Shown here in pieces: positions 4,591 through 8,196 of a stretch of 8,196 bases of DNA (position 1 is its first letter; every line of letters starts with the position of its first letter). Origin of the DNA: Acidobacteriota bacterium (GTDB lineage: Bacteria > Acidobacteriota > Terriglobia > Terriglobales > Acidobacteriaceae); assembly GCA_003225615.1 (NCBI GenBank), contig QIAS01000020.1, positions 11,524 through 19,719 on the forward strand. The letters are read 5' to 3'. Below the pieces are notes generated by a model. The model saw nothing but the letters and a program-made list of their open reading frames with translations, was not told the DNA's origin and did not search any database. Made by a program: the position numbers and the translations under genes.

Positions 4591-7471
4591 CTTACTCTCC
4601 GTTCCAGTTTTCCTTTCACGTCCATGGCCCGGAATTCGTTTTCGTCCCGCTCGCTGCCGCCAGCGCATCTTATTGTTTCTCCTGGTGATGCTTGCATTTT
4701 TTTGTCCCCAAAGTTGGGCACAGCAAGACGTGATTACGCGCATCGAGATCCACGGGAACCGGCGCATTCCTGCAGAAACGATCAGAGCCCGTATCTTTAC
4801 GCGGCCCGGCGACATTTATGACCCTGTGGCCCTCGAGCGCGACTTCAATTCCCTCTGGAACACCGGTTATTTTGAAGATATCAAGTTTGAACGCGAGCAG
4901 ACGCCGAAGGGCTGGGTCATCCACGTCTATGTCAAGGAACGGCCCACCATTCGCGAGATCAACTACGTGGGCTTGAGCTCCGTCTCTACCAGCGATGTGC
5001 TGGACCGCTTCAAGGAGCGCAAAGTAGGACTTTCGGTGGAGAGTCAGTACGATCCTACAAAAATTAAAAAAGCCGAGGTCACCGTGAAGGAGCTGTTGTC
5101 GGAACACGGGCGGCAGTTTGCCACCATCCGCACCGAGGTCCGGCCCATCCCCCCGGCTGCGGTAGGCATTACCTTCGTGATCAGGGAAGGACCCAAGGTT
5201 AAAGTTGGTAAGATCAAGTTTGTCGGCAACAAGCACATAAATAGCCGCGTGTTGCGCGGGGCCATGAAGAATCTTCGGCCCATCGGGATTCCCCATTCCA
5301 TCTTTCTGGAAAACCTGTTCTCCAAGACTTACGACGCGACCAAGCTGAATGAAGATGTGGAGCGCGTCCGGGCTGAATACCAGAACCGCGGATATTTCAA
5401 AGTTCTAATTGAAGATCCCAAGACTGAGATCCATGACACGGGCCACACCGGATTTCATGTTCCTCTCATCCAGCATGGGCCGGGGAAAGCGGTTGACATC
5501 ACTCTTCCGATTGAGGAGGGCGACAGGTACCGCCTCGACCACATATCTTTTAAGGGCAACAAAGCGGTGCCCAACCAGAGGGCGCTCCGCGGCTTGTTTC
5601 CTATCAAAGACGGCGAGATCTTCAGCCGCGAAAAGATTGCCAAAGGGCTCGATAACCTCCGCGACGCCTACAGCGAGCTGGGGTACATCAACTTCACTTC
5701 GGTGCCTGACACGAAATTTGATGATCAAAAGAAGCTGATTTCTCTGGAAATCGACGTGGACGAAGGCAAGCAATTTTATGTACGCCGCATCGAGTTTCAG
5801 GGGAATACCACCACGCGCGACAAGGTCATCCGCCGCGAAATTGCGCTCGAGGAAGGCCAGGTTTACAACGGCCGCTATTGGAAGCTGAGCCTGCTGCGGC
5901 TCAACCAGCTTGGATATTTCGAACAGTTGAAACCGGAGGATCCCAACACCACCGAGCGCAAGCTCGATGAGAAGAACGGCTTCGTCGACCTCACGCTGAA
6001 AGTGAGAGAAAAAGGCAAGAACAGCATCGGGCTGACCGGGGGCGTGAGCGGATTAGCCGGTGCCTTTATCGGAATCAGCTACACCACCAACAACTTCCTC
6101 GGTCTGGGAGAGACTCTTCAGGTGCAGGCCAGCATTGGAAACCGGCAGCGTGATTTGCTCTTCGGCTTCACCGAGCCTTACATGTTTGATCGTCCGCTGC
6201 AGCTTGGCTTCACGGTTTACACACGCAAGTTCAATTTCGATCAGGCGCAGCAACTTTCCATTCTTTCCGGGCAGAAATTGAACCTGCCTTCGCCCTTCCT
6301 GCAGAATTTACAGAACTACACGCAGTCGAGCGCAGGGTTCACGACCTCGCTGAGCTATCCTCTGCACCGGTCGTTCAAGCGTGTGGGTATTACCTACTCT
6401 TTTGACCGGTCTTCGTTGGTCGCGGTGAGTAATGCGTCTCAAATTCTTTTCCAGAACCTGGCGTTCCGCGGCATTTCCGGTCCCAATTCGTTGAGCGGAA
6501 TTATCACTAGCTCGATACTGCCGAATTTCTCGTTCAGCACTCTGGACGCGGCCTATGCTCCGCACAGCGGCAAGAGCCTCTACTTTGGAGGTCAGATCGC
6601 GGGGTTGGGGGGAACCGTGAAGTCCATTCGCCCAATCATTCAGTACAAGCAATTTTTTCCGGTACAGAAACGGCGCAATACCGTCGGGATAAATTTCCAG
6701 GGCTCTTTCATGACTGGTTATGGCGGGCTGGTGGCCCCACCTTTTGAACGCTTCTATCTGGGAGGCGAAACGGATCTGCGCGGCTTCGACATTCGTTCCG
6801 TTTCCCCTGTTGCTTTCCTGGCTAATAAGGCCGTTATTCCTCTGGTGAATCCGGACGGCTCGGCAGTGCCAAAGGATCCAAGGAATCCGCGAGCGGGTCC
6901 GTATACGATTCCCATTCCTATCCAGCAGATCGTATTCCCGGGCGGCGACTTGAGCCTGGTCAGCAACGTTGAATACCGCATCACCATCGTGGGACCGGTG
7001 GCGCTCGCCCCGTTTATGGACGTGGGCGTAGTTCCGATACTTCGGCAATCGCAATTGAGAATTGCATCTGGCCAACTGAACGATATCAACAACACAGTAT
7101 TCGGATGTCCTGCGTTAGACGTGGGGCTGAACTGCGTTGGCGGATCCAAGGGTAACCCAGTAAGCGGACAGCCATTCTCACCCTTCCTGACGCCCGTATC
7201 AGGAACGAATTGGACACCACGCATGTCGACCGGCCTGGAGCTGCAGATGATGCTGCCGGTTATCAATGCCCCATTCCGCATTTACTGGGCTTATAATCCA
7301 CTGCGCCTGAATACGAGGACGTCTTCCCCCGTTCCGATTACCCGTGACATGTTCCCGGCTGGGGCGGCGGGTGACTTTACCTATCAGGAGGCGATCGGCT
7401 CCTTCGGGACGGGATACACTCTTCGTGAGCCCAGGAAGACCTTCCGATTCACTGTGGCGACGACGTTCTAA
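4535..7471 (+). CDS. bamA: Outer membrane protein assembly factor BamA (Omp85 family)
   Basis: BamA is the outer-membrane core of the BAM complex, which folds and inserts beta-barrel proteins. Counting from TTG 4535, a hydrophobic helix lies at about 46-56 and a signal-peptidase site SWA/QQ follows residue 62. Five POTRA domains follow at about 66-137, 138-220, 221-329, 330-411 and 412-495, several with the characteristic GN turn. The beta-barrel runs from about 496 to 978. The conserved loop-6 motif appears as LRGF (748-751), and the protein ends in a beta-signal closing with phenylalanine. C858 and C867 in a late loop could form a disulfide. At 978 residues it is longer than E. coli BamA (about 810), mainly through barrel loops and leader. 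The start is uncertain: TTG 4535 has no ribosome-binding site and gives an unusually long n-region of about 44 residues, while ATT 4487 has a good site. ATG 4688 would cut off the signal peptide's charged end. The stop is TAA 7469-7471; ompH follows. Confidence 0.95.
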   Translation: MGPAGGPGVTKSGYATRSGLLSVPVFLSRPWPGIRFRPARCRQRILLFLLVMLAFFCPQSWAQQDVITRIEIHGNRRIPAETIRARIFTRPGDIYDPVALERDFNSLWNTGYFEDIKFEREQTPKGWVIHVYVKERPTIREINYVGLSSVSTSDVLDRFKERKVGLSVESQYDPTKIKKAEVTVKELLSEHGRQFATIRTEVRPIPPAAVGITFVIREGPKVKVGKIKFVGNKHINSRVLRGAMKNLRPIGIPHSIFLENLFSKTYDATKLNEDVERVRAEYQNRGYFKVLIEDPKTEIHDTGHTGFHVPLIQHGPGKAVDITLPIEEGDRYRLDHISFKGNKAVPNQRALRGLFPIKDGEIFSREKIAKGLDNLRDAYSELGYINFTSVPDTKFDDQKKLISLEIDVDEGKQFYVRRIEFQGNTTTRDKVIRREIALEEGQVYNGRYWKLSLLRLNQLGYFEQLKPEDPNTTERKLDEKNGFVDLTLKVREKGKNSIGLTGGVSGLAGAFIGISYTTNNFLGLGETLQVQASIGNRQRDLLFGFTEPYMFDRPLQLGFTVYTRKFNFDQAQQLSILSGQKLNLPSPFLQNLQNYTQSSAGFTTSLSYPLHRSFKRVGITYSFDRSSLVAVSNASQILFQNLAFRGISGPNSLSGIITSSILPNFSFSTLDAAYAPHSGKSLYFGGQIAGLGGTVKSIRPIIQYKQFFPVQKRRNTVGINFQGSFMTGYGGLVAPPFERFYLGGETDLRGFDIRSVSPVAFLANKAVIPLVNPDGSAVPKDPRNPRAGPYTIPIPIQQIVFPGGDLSLVSNVEYRITIVGPVALAPFMDVGVVPILRQSQLRIASGQLNDINNTVFGCPALDVGLNCVGGSKGNPVSGQPFSPFLTPVSGTNWTPRMSTGLELQMMLPVINAPFRIYWAYNPLRLNTRTSSPVPITRDMFPAGAAGDFTYQEAIGSFGTGYTLREPRKTFRFTVATTF

Positions 7472-7499
7472 GGGCGGTCTCCCGGCAAAAGGGGCGCGT

Positions 7500-7529
7500 T
7501 TGACGCTGAGGCGATGCTGTTCGTATAAT
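7500..7529 (+). promoter_or_regulatory. Sigma70-type promoter upstream of ompH
   Basis: TTGACG (7500-7505) and TATAAT (7524-7529) are separated by 18 nt, the best-formed promoter in the window. Transcription would begin near 7536, giving a leader of about 190 nt before the ATG at 7727. The 255-nt gap between bamA and ompH shows no ORF I trust. It has short palindromes (AACCGGTT at 7608-7615; GTGG with CCAC at 7564-7574) but no clear terminator or known riboswitch. Confidence 0.65.
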
Positions 7530-7726
7530 CACGCTATCCACGCCTGAAATTTGAGCAATCGGGGTGGCGACCACGCCTCTTCAGGGTTCTTTGGCGGTGG
7601 TAAACCTAACCGGTTGCCGCGAATGTCTGAGTAAAGGCCAGGTAGTTCGTGGCACGGCCCAGCGTTGCCTGCAGAAGACATCTGGGTAAATTTCCGAAAC
7701 ATTTTTCAAGGAGTTCAAGCGATCCG

Positions 7727-8196
7727 ATGACAAGCAAGTTTGTGAGATTTCTTCTCGCCATGGCGTTTGCGGTTTCTGTCGCAGCCCTGGCGCAAACCGG
7801 CACTGCCGCTGCCACTCCTGCGCCTGCATCGCCGGCGCCGGCCTCTGCTCTGCCAGCAGCACCGTCTGCTGCCCCGTCCGCCCCTATCGTGGCGTGAACA
7901 GGAACGAAGGTTGGAACCATTAACATTGAGCAAGCGATTTTTGCCACCAACGAAGGCCGCCGTGATTTCGAAGCTTTGAGTAAAAAGCTGGAACCAAAGC
8001 AGACTGAACTCAAGGGCAAGAATGACGAAATCGAGTCGCTCAAGAAACAGCTCAACGCTCAGGGCGATAAGCTCAACGAGGACTCGCGCGGGGGTCTGGT
8101 GAAGCAGATCGAGGCCAAGCAGAAGGTGCTCGACCGCGATGTTCAAGATGCCCGGGAAGAGGCCCAGAACCAGCAGAACGAAATTGCGCAGCGCAT
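7727..8196 (+). pseudogene. ompH: OmpH/Skp-family periplasmic chaperone, interrupted by in-frame TGA, 3' end outside window
   Basis: Skp/OmpH proteins are periplasmic chaperones that hold unfolded outer-membrane proteins for BamA. From ATG 7727 the frame gives a signal peptide (positive K4/R7, hydrophobic core, ALA/Q cleavage after residue 22). A Pro/Ala linker follows to residue 56, then TGA at 7895-7897. The same frame continues without another stop to the window edge, giving 99 more codons. They begin TGTKVGTINIEQAIFATNEG, the conserved start of the OmpH domain, and go on as the charged, heptad-like Lys/Glu/Gln-rich coiled coil. No frameshift is needed, so one nonsense codon explains the break. 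No downstream start could restore a signal peptide. AAGGAG (7708-7713) lies 13 nt before the ATG, rather far. The gene may be truly broken, read through, or the TGA may be a sequence error. The symbol follows homology by eye. Confidence 0.85.
7895..7897 (+). other. In-frame TGA nonsense codon within ompH
   Basis: This is the only stop in the ompH frame between 7727 and the window end. It is followed by ACA, giving UGA-A context, which is known to be comparatively leaky in E. coli. It falls in the Pro/Ala linker, just before the conserved domain, where almost any amino acid should be tolerated. pyrH and the molybdoenzyme gene both end in TGA, so the codon is a normal stop in this genome. Confidence 0.9.

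Noticed and set aside
6308..7075. 255-codon open frame on the - strand within bamA
   Set aside because: It lies wholly inside the strongly supported BamA barrel, shows no recognisable domain and has no sensible start context. It is a shadow of the coding strand.
7895..7897. TGA in ompH read as selenocysteine or as a reassigned sense codon
   Set aside because: The position is in a low-complexity linker with no redox role and no obvious selenocysteine-insertion hairpin right after it. pyrH and the molybdoenzyme gene end in TGA, so the codon acts as a stop here.
7767..7979. 70-codon + strand open frame overlapping the ompH break, which might suggest a frameshift
   Set aside because: Its Arg/Pro-rich translation has no OmpH features. 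The conserved domain continues in the same frame as the signal peptide, so the lesion is a nonsense codon and not a frameshift.

Overview
The window reads as a chromosomal housekeeping region of a Gram-negative, moderately GC-rich bacterium. All six genes lie on the + strand. The outer-membrane genes (bamA and an ompH/skp-type gene) show a diderm cell. The short Thermus-type EF-Ts, the wording of the BamA POTRA region and the Pro/Ala-rich linker of the OmpH protein suggest Acidobacteriota, probably Terriglobia/Koribacter-like. That placement rests on remembered family resemblance, not on a search.

Layout. (1) Positions 1-2046 hold the translation and nucleotide cluster: the 3' part of tsf (EF-Ts), a 108-nt gap filled by a long imperfect inverted repeat, pyrH (UMP kinase), a 172-nt gap with a TATAAT box, and frr (ribosome recycling factor). 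A textbook rho-independent terminator at 2071-2097 closes the unit. (2) Positions 2190-4409 encode a single-subunit cytoplasmic molybdopterin/4Fe-4S oxidoreductase. Its TATAAT box lies so close to the ATG that the mRNA is probably leaderless. Near its N-terminus the gene carries an in-frame, palindrome-rich GC insert of about 31 codons. (3) Positions 4535-7471 encode BamA, the outer-membrane protein assembly barrel, with five POTRA domains. Its 5' end is unusual: the only conventional start compatible with a signal peptide is a TTG with no ribosome-binding site inside a very GC-rich patch, while an in-frame ATT further upstream has a well-placed GAGGT. (4) From 7727 to the window end lies an OmpH/Skp periplasmic chaperone gene. 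An in-frame TGA at 7895-7897 separates its signal peptide and linker from the conserved domain. A good TTGACG-18-TATAAT promoter precedes it.

How the genes fit together. tsf, pyrH and frr form a widely conserved cluster, often followed by uppS-cdsA-dxr-rseP-bamA-ompH. Here a terminator and the molybdoenzyme gene stand where the lipid and isoprenoid genes usually are, while bamA-ompH remain adjacent. BamA folds outer-membrane proteins and OmpH/Skp carries the unfolded clients to it.

The best candidates for something unusual are the nonsense codon in ompH, the in-frame palindromic insert in the molybdoenzyme gene, the abnormal BamA leader and the tsf-pyrH inverted repeat. I see no CRISPR array, tRNA, rRNA, transposase or phage gene.
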